In this document: piece by piece, positions 24,884 to 34,220 of the stretch
Numbering within the stretch: the first letter of the stretch is position 1
Layout: every line of letters starts with the position of its first letter
NCBI GenBank assembly: GCA_009775095.1
Contig: VSOZ01000004.1
Span: 1 to 64,000, forward strand
Source of the DNA: Muribaculum sp.
GTDB lineage: Bacteria; Bacteroidota; Bacteroidia; Bacteroidales; Muribaculaceae
DNA length: 64,000 nucleotides
Reading direction: 5' to 3'
Notes under the pieces: generated by a model
Database searches by the model: none
Seen by the model: only the letters and a program-made list of their open reading frames with translations
What the model was told of the DNA's origin: nothing
Translations under genes and position numbers: made by a program

Positions 24884-26017
24884 ATGGACCGACGTCATTT
24901 TATAAAAAGTACGGCTCTTGCCGCCGCTGCCATGGCCACTCCGCGATGGCTGATGTCGGCCCCTTCATCACCGACAAAAGAGCGCAGCTTCACGGGCCGG
25001 CTTAAGCTGACATTCGCCCCCTATGAGCTTAAGCTGCGCCACTCGTTCAACCTCGCACGTTCAAGCCGCACCACGACGCCCGACGTTCTGGTGCGGCTAC
25101 AATACGACGGCGTCACCGGCTACGGTGAGGCGTCCATGCCGCCCTATCTCGGCGAGAGCGTCAAGTCGGTCACCGATTATCTGGCCTCGCTTGACCTCGA
25201 ACAGTTCACCGACCCGTTTCGCATGGACGATATACACGAGTATCTCGACGCAGCTGCTCCCGACAACAGAGCAGCCAAAGCGTCGGTCGACATAGCCCTG
25301 CACGACCTTGTAGGCAAACTTACCGGCGCGCCGTGGTATAAACTGTGGGGACTCTCGCCCGAAAAAGCGCCCGACACCTCGTTTACCATAGGCATCGACA
25401 CTCCCGACATCGTGAGGATAAAGATAGCGGAAGCCGCGCCATACAACATACTGAAAGTAAAGATGGGGCTTGACCGCGACATGGAGACGGTAGAGATAAT
25501 ACGCGAAAGCACCGACAGGCCGATATGCGTGGACGTCAATCAAGGATGGACCGACAAACACAAGGCCCTTGAAATGTGCAATTGGCTTGCCGAACGCAAT
25601 TGCCTTTTTGTTGAGCAACCGATGCCTAAAGAGATGATTGACGAAACGGCATGGCTCCGCGAGCGCTCGCCGCTGCCGATCGTGGCCGACGAGTTTCTGC
25701 AACGCCTCGATGACGTTCGCCGTGCCTACGGAGTATATGACGCCATAAATATAAAACTTATGAAGAGCACCGGCATGCGCGAAGCCAAGCAGATGGCCGA
25801 ACTCGCCCGAGCGCTCGGCATGGACGTAATGCTCGGTTGCATGACAGAAACCTCGTGTGCCATATCGGCAGCCTCACAGTTAGCACCCCTTGCCAAATGG
25901 GCCGACCTCGACGGCAACCTGCTGATAACCAACGACTGCTTTGACGGCGCCAAAATCATCAACGGCAAAGTCTCCATACCCGCCGACCGCCCCGGCATCG
26001 GCGCCCTTCCCGTATAA
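24884..26017 (+). CDS. Tat-exported dipeptide epimerase (enolase superfamily)
   Basis: This is a 377-residue protein. The N-terminus MDRRHFIKS is a twin-arginine motif followed by an Ala-rich segment, indicating export of the folded enzyme. The remainder is a muconate-lactonising-type enolase superfamily protein with complete active-site residues: KVK (Lys191, Lys193), metal ligands Asp217 (CVDVNQGW), Glu244 (FVEQPMP) and Asp269 (VADE), and Lys291 in NIKLMKSTG. This pattern fits L-Ala-D/L-Glu and related dipeptide epimerases that recycle murein peptides. Substrate specificity is inferred. It is probably co-transcribed with the branching enzyme, though no metabolic link is evident. Its stop is only 2 nt from the stop of the convergent gene. 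Confidence 0.85.
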   Translation: MDRRHFIKSTALAAAAMATPRWLMSAPSSPTKERSFTGRLKLTFAPYELKLRHSFNLARSSRTTTPDVLVRLQYDGVTGYGEASMPPYLGESVKSVTDYLASLDLEQFTDPFRMDDIHEYLDAAAPDNRAAKASVDIALHDLVGKLTGAPWYKLWGLSPEKAPDTSFTIGIDTPDIVRIKIAEAAPYNILKVKMGLDRDMETVEIIRESTDRPICVDVNQGWTDKHKALEMCNWLAERNCLFVEQPMPKEMIDETAWLRERSPLPIVADEFLQRLDDVRRAYGVYDAINIKLMKSTGMREAKQMAELARALGMDVMLGCMTETSCAISAASQLAPLAKWADLDGNLLITNDCFDGAKIINGKVSIPADRPGIGALPV

Positions 26018-26019
26018 GA

Positions 26020-27741
26020 TCAGATTTTGAGGACTTTGGCCTTGGTGGTGCGGAACTGCGGCATAGTCATGCCGATACCCGCGCCAATGAATGTCGGGTC
26101 GCATACGGTGTACCGGCGGCCGCCCACGGTGACATAATCGCCCTCGACAGGCTCACGGAATGCGACAGCCGTGGCTATATGGTTGGGATATTCGAGCAAC
26201 ACGGTGTCAAGCCCGAGCAACCTCATCACAAGATAACGATAAAGTACCGAGCGATCCTCACAGTCACACTTCGGGTAATAAAACAGCTCCTCGACAAAAA
26301 ACGGTTTTTCGTAACCGAACTGCACATCATCGGTGGCATATTCAAATCCGTTCTGTACATAATCGAGCAGTATCAGTGCCGCCTCTTTCTCGCCTTTGCC
26401 TGCTATAGCCTGACGCAATGCGCCGAGCAACTGCGCCTCGACACCCTTGTCGACACCGGAGTTGGCATACACCGAATAGTCGCATTGCGGTATTTTTTTG
26501 TAGAAATCCATCAACGCCACAGGCACACTAACCGTAGCCGAAGCCTTTGAGTGAGGCGACGTATGGGTCGATGTCTTTTTACGTGCGTCAAGATACGGGG
26601 CCGCCGCAAACCGCATGTTCAGCTTACGGTTGCTGCCCGGGGCATCCTTGCTGCACATAAAGAAATAGTAAGGTCGCTTAGCGTCCACATCATAGTACGG
26701 CACCCCATCGACCGTTATGGAGATGACGCCGTAGAGCTGACAGTCGGGAGCCACAAAAATGGTCAGGCGGTCGGTATCGGCATTGCGCGCCACACGCGCT
26801 CTGTAGCCCATGCGATTAAGCAAAAACTGTCGCATGACCATGCTCTCGTTTTGTCCGACAAAAGACTCCGACAACTGCTTTATGAACATAAACAGGGCCC
26901 ACTCACCGTTCAAGCCCTTATCGCGCAAGGCGGTAAGGTCAGCTACAAGCGGCTTGTAATCACTGCGCAAGAGCGCTTCGTAAGCATCGGTCACGGAGTT
27001 TTCGTCAAGTCGCCGCAGGCTTATGACGTTTTTAAGTTGTGCATTTACATAGTAAGTGACCCCGGCAAACGATAGGGGTATACGGCCTTCGCCGCCCGTG
27101 TAGAGAGGACCGACAGGCCGAGGCGCCGACGGCCGCTCCTGCACAACAGGCTTTGGAGCGGTCGGAGCGGCCGGTTTTATATCAGGCCTTGCAGGTTTTG
27201 CAGGGGCTACCGGTTTTACGGGATTTGCGGGCTTGGGTGCCGGGACAGGCGCCGCGGGACGATCCACGGTGTCGCGGACCGGACATACGGAGGGCGCCGG
27301 GGCTGGCTTGTCGTCAACGACGGGAGACCCCGGCGTCACATCGGCCGGCGGCATCTCCTTATCGCCTATCACGGTCTGCGGTACATCAACATCGACCACA
27401 GGCCGCTGCTCGTTCTCGCGGCTTGTAAGATCGAGTATCTCCTCGATAGTAAGCTGACGAGGCTCCCGCTTCGAAGCCACGGTATCATCGGGCTGTACAA
27501 TAACCGGCTGAACCGGCTCCGGCTCGGGACGCTGTTCTTTAGGCTTTTCAGCCTCAAATTTTTTCCACGGACTGCGCATGAAGTCGAGAAAGTCGCGGTT
27601 GGCGTCATCGATAAAGCTATCGAAGTCTGTCATCGCACTTTTCATAAACGAGTCGAAATCCTTGTCAGGATTATCGGAAAATGTCGGGAAATGAGTTGCC
27701 AGAACCGCAACACACAATAGCAACCTCTTCATGGCAGTCAC
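26020..27741 (-). CDS. Exported transglutaminase-like protein with Pro-rich linker
   Basis: This is a 573-residue protein with a signal peptide (hydrophobic LLLCVAVLA). The Met at residue 4 (27732) is an equally good start. Residues ~22-60 have DFDSF repeats, and ~75-215 are a Pro/Ala/Lys/Val-rich linker of the kind that spans periplasm or cell wall. The C-terminal ~350 residues end in a transglutaminase-like fold with Cys494 in CDCEDRSVLYRYL, His521 in YPNHIATA and Asp548 in VCDPTF, a complete Cys-His-Asp triad. Such domains act as proteases or amidases or cross-link proteins. It is the last gene of a seven-gene run of exported proteins, suggesting a role in processing or cross-linking their product. 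Confidence 0.7.
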   Translation of the reverse strand: MTAMKRLLLCVAVLATHFPTFSDNPDKDFDSFMKSAMTDFDSFIDDANRDFLDFMRSPWKKFEAEKPKEQRPEPEPVQPVIVQPDDTVASKREPRQLTIEEILDLTSRENEQRPVVDVDVPQTVIGDKEMPPADVTPGSPVVDDKPAPAPSVCPVRDTVDRPAAPVPAPKPANPVKPVAPAKPARPDIKPAAPTAPKPVVQERPSAPRPVGPLYTGGEGRIPLSFAGVTYYVNAQLKNVISLRRLDENSVTDAYEALLRSDYKPLVADLTALRDKGLNGEWALFMFIKQLSESFVGQNESMVMRQFLLNRMGYRARVARNADTDRLTIFVAPDCQLYGVISITVDGVPYYDVDAKRPYYFFMCSKDAPGSNRKLNMRFAAAPYLDARKKTSTHTSPHSKASATVSVPVALMDFYKKIPQCDYSVYANSGVDKGVEAQLLGALRQAIAGKGEKEAALILLDYVQNGFEYATDDVQFGYEKPFFVEELFYYPKCDCEDRSVLYRYLVMRLLGLDTVLLEYPNHIATAVAFREPVEGDYVTVGGRRYTVCDPTFIGAGIGMTMPQFRTTKAKVLKI

Positions 27742-27757
27742 GTGTAAAAATCAGTAA

Positions 27758-28408
27758 TTATTCCTCGGCAGCCACAGGCTCACCGATAAACTCCTTGGTC
27801 ATGTCGCTTATCACTTCAAGCTGAGTGCGCTCCTCAGCGTCACGACGGGCCTCTTCGCGTACTTGACGGGCAGCGCTCTCGTCCAACGACATAAACACGT
27901 TAAACTCCTTAGAACCGTCCTTATTTGTACGCACAATGGTGAAATGTTCTTTTACAAGCGCTCCCATCTTGGCATTTACACCGGCCTCATAGGCAGCGCC
28001 AAACTTGTCGATCTCCTCTTCGGAAGCGTTGTGAGAATCGTTTGACAGCACCGACTTGGCACGGCCTACCACCTGAGCTTTGGCACGCGAAGCATAGCTG
28101 GCAATACCGGCATGGATGGCATTCTCGCGGCCGATTTTCGGGTTGCGGCCCGATGCGATACCCACCAGTGCTATGCGGTTATCCTCATCTTCAGCAAGAT
28201 ACTTACGATACTTCATCATGGCATAATTGAGGGTGGTAGTGCTTGCAAGCGGCTCCCAGCCGGCTTTTTCAAGCTGCTTGCAGCGTTTCTTGACATCCTT
28301 CTCAATCTCTTTCACCTCCTGCTTGGTAAGTTCACGTGCCTGAACGGCCACTGTGCCGCCAACAAGAAGAGCCGCTACGAGAGCGAAGATTCCTAAAATT
28401 CTTTTCAT
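27758..28408 (-). CDS. Exported protein of unknown function
   Basis: This is a 216-residue protein with a clear signal peptide (residues 1-24, cleavage after VQA). The mature protein begins with a highly charged helix (LTKQEVKEIEKDVKKRCKQLEK), continues with an alanine-rich middle (HAGIASYASRAKAQVVG) and ends in a charged helix rich in Arg/Glu. I do not recognise a family; the middle is reminiscent of LPP20-like domains, where a helix of small residues packs on a short sheet. It lies between the LPP20-like and transglutaminase-like genes with short gaps (29 and 16 nt), so it is very probably part of the same operon. Confidence 0.6.
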   Translation of the reverse strand: MKRILGIFALVAALLVGGTVAVQARELTKQEVKEIEKDVKKRCKQLEKAGWEPLASTTTLNYAMMKYRKYLAEDEDNRIALVGIASGRNPKIGRENAIHAGIASYASRAKAQVVGRAKSVLSNDSHNASEEEIDKFGAAYEAGVNAKMGALVKEHFTIVRTNKDGSKEFNVFMSLDESAARQVREEARRDAEERTQLEVISDMTKEFIGEPVAAEE

Positions 28409-28437
28409 AATAAAGTTATTTTATTGATTAGTGATTT

Positions 28438-29760
28438 TTATTCCCAATTGCATGAATAAGGGAGCGACAGTCTTATGCGTTCCACTTTCTGAGTAACAGG
28501 ATTGACCACCGTCACTGCCCCGTTGACATAAGGCAGACGTGAGGTGCGGCTGTCGCGCAGAGTGAAGCGACCCTGCGCCCTTGCATTTATCTGAATCACA
28601 CCGGTCGATGTATATACGCCGTCGATATTGTCCCATACAAGCGGCATGACAAGCTGCGGCATAGTCAGCTCTATTGATTTGAGACCGAAGGCGGTAGTGC
28701 CGCGATTGTCAAGCGACAACCTTATGTTTATACCCGACAGAGTGCGGGCATCGGCGTCGATACTGTCGGCTGTGAGTATGATTTTACCGGTCGGGACTAC
28801 CGAGAATTTGTCCTTACCGCCCCCGTCAGCCTCTTTCAGCTGGAAACGTTGCGACAACTTCACGCCCTCTATGCGCGCAGTCACATCAAGATAGTTTTCC
28901 TCGTCATCAAGACAGTCGGCGTCGTCATACGTCACTTTAAACTCTCCGCTCACCGGTATGGCCCTTATCGAAGATGCACAATTTGACGTCACTTTAGGAG
29001 CGGCATAGACTTTAAACGGATGGCCGAGCAGCGAGTACCCCAGCTTCAATTCACCCGGACCGATAAATTCGCCCGTCATGACTATAGACTTGAACAGGTC
29101 TTTGTAGCGCTTCATAAGACTGACTGCCTTTGTACGGCGCACATCGTCAAAATAATAAGCGGCAAGTCCTTCGAGATCGGCTATCGCGGTCTTTATGCCC
29201 TCGGGAGAATCCACCGTGGCATATCCGGCTTCAAGCTCGGCAAGACGGGCATCCTTGGCGGCATCGTACTCCTCAAACTCAGCCACAAGGCGCGACTGCT
29301 CAACCCGGAAAAACGGATACTTGACATAATAGTCATAATACTCCTCCTTAGTCGACTTGTCGCGCATCTTGACCCAATATATATCGTCGGCTTTGGCAAG
29401 CGAAATGCCTTTCAGAAACGGCAGATTGGCCCCACGCATGGCCGACTCACGCTTATACTCGTCGGATGACTCTATACGTCCGTCGCGCACGGTCTCGGAG
29501 ATGACATTGGACTGTGATACACTGACATTGCGCGCTACCGACATTATCATACGGCCGGCTATCTCCTCCTCGGCCTGCTTCTGCGCCTCGGCTATCGAAG
29601 CAGCTCTTACCGCCACGACAAGATAGCCGTCGGTTGCCGTCGACAGCCATGCCGGAGCCTTTTTAGCACTGCGCTCCACTACTTTTGACTCGGCACAGGC
29701 ACAAACGGAGCCGACAAGCGCCGCCACGACAATAATAAATGATATTAAACTTCGTGTCAT
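28438..29760 (-). CDS. LPP20-like exported protein
   Basis: This is a 440-residue protein with a signal peptide (residues ~5-22). Residues ~36-130 resemble the LPP20 lipoprotein domain: PAWLS, then GYLVVAVRAASIAEAQKQAEEEIAGRMIMSVARNVSV, a strand followed by a long Ala/Glu helix. The remainder is beta-rich (TGEFIGPGELKLGYSLLGHPFKVYAAPKV; VTARIEG) and unassigned. The only Cys near the signal peptide end (VCACAES, Cys20 and Cys22) could be lipidated. It lies 10 nt from the preceding gene of the run, so translation is probably linked. The function is unknown; LPP20-domain proteins are surface or envelope proteins. Confidence 0.6.
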   Translation of the reverse strand: MTRSLISFIIVVAALVGSVCACAESKVVERSAKKAPAWLSTATDGYLVVAVRAASIAEAQKQAEEEIAGRMIMSVARNVSVSQSNVISETVRDGRIESSDEYKRESAMRGANLPFLKGISLAKADDIYWVKMRDKSTKEEYYDYYVKYPFFRVEQSRLVAEFEEYDAAKDARLAELEAGYATVDSPEGIKTAIADLEGLAAYYFDDVRRTKAVSLMKRYKDLFKSIVMTGEFIGPGELKLGYSLLGHPFKVYAAPKVTSNCASSIRAIPVSGEFKVTYDDADCLDDEENYLDVTARIEGVKLSQRFQLKEADGGGKDKFSVVPTGKIILTADSIDADARTLSGINIRLSLDNRGTTAFGLKSIELTMPQLVMPLVWDNIDGVYTSTGVIQINARAQGRFTLRDSRTSRLPYVNGAVTVVNPVTQKVERIRLSLPYSCNWE

Positions 29761-29770
29761 AAATATATGA

Positions 29771-30889
29771 TCAATCCCATTCTACGGGAAGGTTATAAAC
29801 AGTGACATTATATTGGCCGAAATAGATATACAGATAAGAAAAAGAAGAGGTGCCGGGCTCGACATTTCTTACCGTAAACTCGATCTTTATCGGGATGCGC
29901 TTGGGTATATTTACATGACAGCTGTACTCGCCACGGGTCAGCAAGTTATTGCGCTCAAACTCTGTGCCTTCGGGCGAAAAAGCTTTGTCAAAATACATAT
30001 ACAAGGCATCATAATTTATCTTCTTGTTGACAAGCTCGGCCATAATCTTGACCTGATCGCCTATACGAGTGCCCTGACACGACAAAATCCTGAACGAAAA
30101 TTCGTCGGGGTGACTCAATTTTATGGTATACTCGGGAGCCGTCGGCTCGACAGGTGTCTGTACGGGCGGCTCAATGACACGGTCCACATAGACGGTGTCG
30201 GGCGTCACCGGCACCTCGACCACATTGTCGACATATACCGTATCGACCGGAACCGGCGGAGTGTCGGGCGACAGATTGCGCACGACATCGGCGAGCATGG
30301 CATATGCCTGATCGTAGCATGACAACTGCGGTGATATGGCGCTCAGCAACACTTGGGCCTCGGAATAACGGCCGGCCTCGACAAGCATCTGAGCCTGCGA
30401 CAGTATAGTGGCGCAATTTGCGGCATAATAGTCGGCTATACGTTCACGTGACTTGCGCACAAACCTCACAAACACGGGGTCGGTCGGCTTCAATGACGCG
30501 ACCATAGACTTTGCTGCCCCGGCCCTACCGCCTGTGGCACTCCCCTTCAGGGGTATGGTGACGGTGTTGAACACGGTGCCGTCAATATGGTTTTTCGCCG
30601 TAAGCGTAAGGTCGGCTTTCACGCGGCCCACCTCCATGACCAGTCCCTCGGTCTCCACCGCCTCGGTAAAGTCGATTGACGGCTCTATCACAAAGGGGTT
30701 GTCGGGATTTTCCGACGCCGCCATAGTGCGTGTAAAAGCACTTCGCAGTTTGGTATCAACGGCCGACACAGCATCGGCATCGAGTTTGTCGCTCTGCAAC
30801 CCGATTACATAAAATTGCACATCGGTCTGTGCCGTAGCCGTCATGACCGACAACAGGGCGCCCGCTATACCGTAAAATATCTTTTTCAT
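29771..30889 (-). CDS. Exported protein with TPR-like middle and Pro-rich hinge, unknown function
   Basis: This is a 372-residue protein. The start at 30889 is preferred because an upstream in-frame Met at 30934 would add a 15-residue polar leader before the signal peptide (MKKIFYGIAGALLSVMTATAQ). Residues ~22-140 form an alpha/beta domain (VQFYVIGLQSDKLDADAV; DLTLTAKNHIDGTVF). Residues ~160-215 look like a TPR pair (AQMLVEAGRYSEAQVLLSAI). A hinge with repeated DTVYVD and Pro/Val runs (about 220-265) leads to a beta domain. I do not recognise the family. It lies 10 nt upstream of the LPP20-like gene within the same run. Confidence 0.6.
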   Translation of the reverse strand: MKKIFYGIAGALLSVMTATAQTDVQFYVIGLQSDKLDADAVSAVDTKLRSAFTRTMAASENPDNPFVIEPSIDFTEAVETEGLVMEVGRVKADLTLTAKNHIDGTVFNTVTIPLKGSATGGRAGAAKSMVASLKPTDPVFVRFVRKSRERIADYYAANCATILSQAQMLVEAGRYSEAQVLLSAISPQLSCYDQAYAMLADVVRNLSPDTPPVPVDTVYVDNVVEVPVTPDTVYVDRVIEPPVQTPVEPTAPEYTIKLSHPDEFSFRILSCQGTRIGDQVKIMAELVNKKINYDALYMYFDKAFSPEGTEFERNNLLTRGEYSCHVNIPKRIPIKIEFTVRNVEPGTSSFSYLYIYFGQYNVTVYNLPVEWD

Positions 30890-30914
30890 TGCTTTATCAT
30901 TTTCAGGAGGTTGA

Positions 30915-32198
30915 TTACTCGATAACCACCACACACTTCTGGCCCATGGCCGTTATGCCGGGTTTATACTCATCGCCGAGCTGCGACTTGAAAAACCTGC
31001 GCAGGTCAGACTGGAAATTGGACAATGAGTATGAACGGTTTTTCTCGACGTTCCACAGCGGTATGTTCAGACGTATGCTTATGTACTTGTCGGTACTCAT
31101 GCTCATATCGTAAACGCCCTGAAAAGAGTTGTTGCGGAGCCACTCGTCGAGCACATCCTTAAATACATCGCCCGTAGCCGGAGAGTCCTGATCAAAGTCC
31201 CACTCCGTCACGCTTTCCGACAGGTTCAAGTCGACAATCATCTCTCGGCCTTTCTTCACCATGTCCTCAAACGAATTCTGTATCTGTGCAAAAAAGTCGG
31301 GACCCATCTTATTCAAAGCATGTCCCGCCAACGTAGTCGAGTCTGTAATATGATAAAAACCGCTTACAAACGATTTTGCAGCCAGCTCGCCGGCTGTCTG
31401 CTTCTCCACGGCCGATATATTAAGGGTAATCTCGCCCTGATTGGCGCCATTAACATTCATCAGAGCGTCAACCGTCACCACTATATCGCCGGGAAGTTGC
31501 TGTACGACCATAGTGGCATCATCGGCCTGCGCTCCGTCGCGAAGCACTTGATCGGTCTTGGCGTTCTGAAGTTGTGTTATAAAGTCACGGGTCTTGAAAC
31601 CGTTATGGCGGAAACCTTCGGACACTTTCTTAACAACAAACTGCGCGAGACGGCTGTTTTCAATTTTAGTGCGCATGGCTCCGAAGCTATAGCCTTCGTC
31701 AGCCCTCATCATAGGCACCACCACTATGGTAGGATTAAGAGCGGCCGTGGCATTTACAGCTTTCGCATCGCTCCATCCGGGATTAAGCGCAAGTTGATTG
31801 CGGATCAGATCGGCTTTGAGCGCTTTCAGATTTATAGTCAGCATGACCGACGCTCTTGTCATCTTGGATATCTTTTTAGTCTCTGTGGTCTTGGGCGAAC
31901 CTACTATATAATTTATATATCGTTTTTCATTATAAAAACGATAATCATAATCCTTGCGCGGTGCTGACACTATAGCCACACCCGACTTCAACCCCTCAAT
32001 GCCTGTATGAAACAAGCAGTTGAACGCCGATTTCAATGCAAGGTCCTCGGCATCTTTCTTCTTCTCTGCCGTAGCTGTAGCCACAACGGTAATATTGGAG
32101 CCGTCATCGCTTATAAGCCTTACATCGTCGGAGTAATTCTGCGCACTCAACGACATACTCAACAACATCACCAATACCGACGTCAGTATAGTTTTCAT
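30915..32198 (-). CDS. Exported Bacteroidales protein, possibly DUF6175-like
   Basis: This is a 427-residue protein. The Met at 32198 is chosen because it begins a clean signal peptide (MKTILTSVLVMLLSMSLSAQ); an in-frame Met 30 nt upstream adds a charged leader and overlaps the preceding gene. The mature N-terminus VVATATAEKKKDAEDLALKSAF is the strand-helix of LPP20/DUF6175-like domains. The centre has TIVVVPMM and a helix-strand pattern (LAQFVVKKVSEGFRHNGF) seen in CsgG/LpoB-type folds. Assignment to DUF6175 is from memory and tentative. It lies between a CsgG-like gene and the TPR/hinge protein. Confidence 0.55.
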   Translation of the reverse strand: MKTILTSVLVMLLSMSLSAQNYSDDVRLISDDGSNITVVATATAEKKKDAEDLALKSAFNCLFHTGIEGLKSGVAIVSAPRKDYDYRFYNEKRYINYIVGSPKTTETKKISKMTRASVMLTINLKALKADLIRNQLALNPGWSDAKAVNATAALNPTIVVVPMMRADEGYSFGAMRTKIENSRLAQFVVKKVSEGFRHNGFKTRDFITQLQNAKTDQVLRDGAQADDATMVVQQLPGDIVVTVDALMNVNGANQGEITLNISAVEKQTAGELAAKSFVSGFYHITDSTTLAGHALNKMGPDFFAQIQNSFEDMVKKGREMIVDLNLSESVTEWDFDQDSPATGDVFKDVLDEWLRNNSFQGVYDMSMSTDKYISIRLNIPLWNVEKNRSYSLSNFQSDLRRFFKSQLGDEYKPGITAMGQKCVVVIE

Positions 32199-32224
32199 AA
32201 TAAATCTTTTATAACACATTTCTA

Positions 32225-33169
32225 TCATTTAACAGGTCTTCCTCCGATAAATTTTCGTCCTACAATACGTTCAAGTTTTTCATTCACGTTACTCTCTTTA
32301 GGTACATATCTTACCACAATATTCTGTCCGGCATTTATTGCATTATAGATATCTTTCTTACCTTTTTTTACTTTAGCGAGGGAAACGTTACCACCCTCTA
32401 CCGCAGCAATCACTACCCGACCTATTTCACTATTAGCAACCTCACCGCCTATATTTCGTTGTATACATATTAGAAATATGTCGTTTTCCTTTACACCTAT
32501 GTTTGAACCAAGATTCACATACAGATTATCAACCTTATCTTTCTTGACTTTACCCATGTCAAGGACCTTGCCTTCAAGAGGCAGCGCTACCGCAATAAAA
32601 TGTTCAATTTCATAGGACGCTTCTTTACATGCATCCATCAATGCTTCTTCTTTGCTACGAACCTTTTTATCTCTACTAATCATTTCCGAGATAAGCCCGC
32701 CACCTACCTTAAACGATTGACTGTTCACCACTTTCCCGTCATTAGGATTAATCATTTTAAGATTGTAGTTTACCACTACATCATAAAATTCCTTACCTTT
32801 CTTCCCTGACTGATTAACAGCCCATGATGTTATACGCCCTTGTATAAGATAGTTGGCTCCCTCCTGCACCATAACTTTCAATCGTTCCGGATCATCATCG
32901 GCCACAGCACCCGCCTCTCGGCGCTCACGTTCAATAGCTATGGCCTTGTTGGAGTCGACATCAATGAGGTCTATACGGTTGGTCTCTTTAAGGGCCTGCA
33001 TTATGCTGTTGCGCAGCTGCTCGGCTTCATTAAAGCTCATATCATCAGGACGATTGAAATAATCTATATATACATTTGGCTTCGTACCCGAAGCCTGAGA
33101 ATAAGCATCGAAAACGCACACCATAGAAAACAAGTATATGATAATTGCCGGCAATCGCATTTTTCGCAT
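32225..33169 (-). CDS. CsgG/HfaB-like exported protein, paralog 2
   Basis: This is a 314-residue protein with a signal peptide (residues 1-25) but no convincing lipobox. It resembles the CsgG/HfaB/LpoB fold: VYIDYF, then NEAEQLRNSIMQALKETNRIDLIDVDS, an ERERREAG helix, and GANYLIQGRITSW followed by VVVNYNLKMINPNDGK. CsgG forms the outer-membrane curli channel; LpoB activates a peptidoglycan synthase. The C-terminal third (LYVNLGSNIGVKENDIF, GNVSLAKVKKG) is a small beta domain shared with the neighbouring paralog. No curli subunit gene is visible nearby, so a curli role is not supported. The start could be the Met three codons in. Confidence 0.7.
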   Translation of the reverse strand: MRKMRLPAIIIYLFSMVCVFDAYSQASGTKPNVYIDYFNRPDDMSFNEAEQLRNSIMQALKETNRIDLIDVDSNKAIAIERERREAGAVADDDPERLKVMVQEGANYLIQGRITSWAVNQSGKKGKEFYDVVVNYNLKMINPNDGKVVNSQSFKVGGGLISEMISRDKKVRSKEEALMDACKEASYEIEHFIAVALPLEGKVLDMGKVKKDKVDNLYVNLGSNIGVKENDIFLICIQRNIGGEVANSEIGRVVIAAVEGGNVSLAKVKKGKKDIYNAINAGQNIVVRYVPKESNVNEKLERIVGRKFIGGRPVK

Positions 33170-33206
33170 AGTTTTTACATTTATCGGTTAAAATCTTAGC
33201 ATTATG

Positions 33207-33233
33207 CCGGAAGCCGTTACATGCGGCTTCCGG
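33207..33233 (-). terminator. Hairpin between the two CsgG-like genes
   Basis: CCGGAAGCCG (33207-33216) and CGGCTTCCGG (33224-33233) form a perfect 10-bp stem with a 7-nt loop, in the 128-nt gap between the two CsgG-like paralogs. On the minus strand a T-run appears only ~12 nt later, so it is better read as an attenuator or mRNA-stabilising element than as a complete terminator. Confidence 0.55.
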
Positions 33234-33297
33234 ACATAATTAAACTCCAATCTGAAATAATATCCAATTGATTACAAGACAATAAAATGTCTATTTA

Positions 33298-34188
33298 TCA
33301 GATAGCGATACCTATCCCCTTTTTCTTTTCGATTGATTTAATAACTATTGTCTGACCTCCGTCTAAAGCAGCTTTGATCTCTTTATGGCCTTTTTTAACC
33401 TTTGCAAGCGATATGTCGCCACCCTCGACAGATTTAACCTCCAAACTGCCTATCGGGCTCTGCGAGGTACGGCCGGCTATCTGACGCTCAACACAGACTT
33501 CAAACATGTGCTCTTTAGCAACTCCTGCATCAGAACCGACACTTATGTAAACGCTCTCGACTTTGTCCTTTTTCTGTTCGGCCACATCAAGTATAGTACC
33601 GATTACAGGGAAAGCCTTTATAATAAATGCATTTACATCTCTAACAGCATATTTGCTGACTTTCATCATTGCTTCTTCAGGGGTACTGCCGGTCTGGAAG
33701 TTAAGCCACTCGTCACCGGCTTTGAATGACTGGCTATGCACGAGTTTACCATCATTGGGGTTGATGACCTTAAGAGTATAATTTACTACTGAAGTATAGT
33801 AAGGCGATCCGTCATCAGTAGTCTTTCTATCAACAACCCATGACGTTATACGTCCCTGAATAAGGAAGTTGGCGCCCTGCTGCTCCATCACTTTCAAGCG
33901 CTCCGCATCCTCACCGGCACTAAGTCCGCTTTCACGACGCGACTTCTCAATAGCAAGAACATCATTAGCGTCCACATCGATAAGATCCACACGGCCGGTC
34001 TCGTTTATGGCCTGAATAACATTGTTACGTAGTTGCTCGGCTTCATTTGAACCGACATCCGACGGATGCCACATATAATCTATAAAAACATTAGGTTTAC
34101 CCTTGGTTTCTTCGGCATTGGCTTCAAATAAAGGCATAGCACACATCAGCACTCCCACTGCGGGTGCGACAAATTGCAAGAAATTCAT
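33298..34188 (-). CDS. CsgG/HfaB-like exported protein, paralog 1
   Basis: This is a 296-residue protein with a signal peptide ending EANA-E (residue ~25). It is clearly paralogous to the next gene: both share FIDYM/YIDYF, NEAEQLRN, (A)NFLIQGRITSW, NPNDGK, QSFK and SLAKVKKG in the same order, with divergent termini. Family comments are as for that gene: a CsgG/LpoB-type alpha/beta domain followed by a small beta domain. It is the first gene after a recognisable minus-strand promoter (34221-34228) and probably heads the seven-gene run ending at 26020. The paralogs may form a mixed oligomer, as CsgG-fold proteins often assemble into rings; that is inference. Confidence 0.7.
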   Translation of the reverse strand: MNFLQFVAPAVGVLMCAMPLFEANAEETKGKPNVFIDYMWHPSDVGSNEAEQLRNNVIQAINETGRVDLIDVDANDVLAIEKSRRESGLSAGEDAERLKVMEQQGANFLIQGRITSWVVDRKTTDDGSPYYTSVVNYTLKVINPNDGKLVHSQSFKAGDEWLNFQTGSTPEEAMMKVSKYAVRDVNAFIIKAFPVIGTILDVAEQKKDKVESVYISVGSDAGVAKEHMFEVCVERQIAGRTSQSPIGSLEVKSVEGGDISLAKVKKGHKEIKAALDGGQTIVIKSIEKKKGIGIAI

Positions 34189-34220
34189 GAGCTTTTGTAA
34201 TTTACTTAAACTAAATTTTG

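Noticed and set aside
26160..28396. Several + strand frames opposite the transglutaminase-like and neighbouring genes
   Set aside because: They overlap genes with signal peptides and conserved motifs, and none has independent support.
32225..34188. Curli secretion locus
   Set aside because: CsgG-like genes are present, but no curlin-type repeats, CsgE/F-like genes or lipidated CsgG N-terminus are visible.
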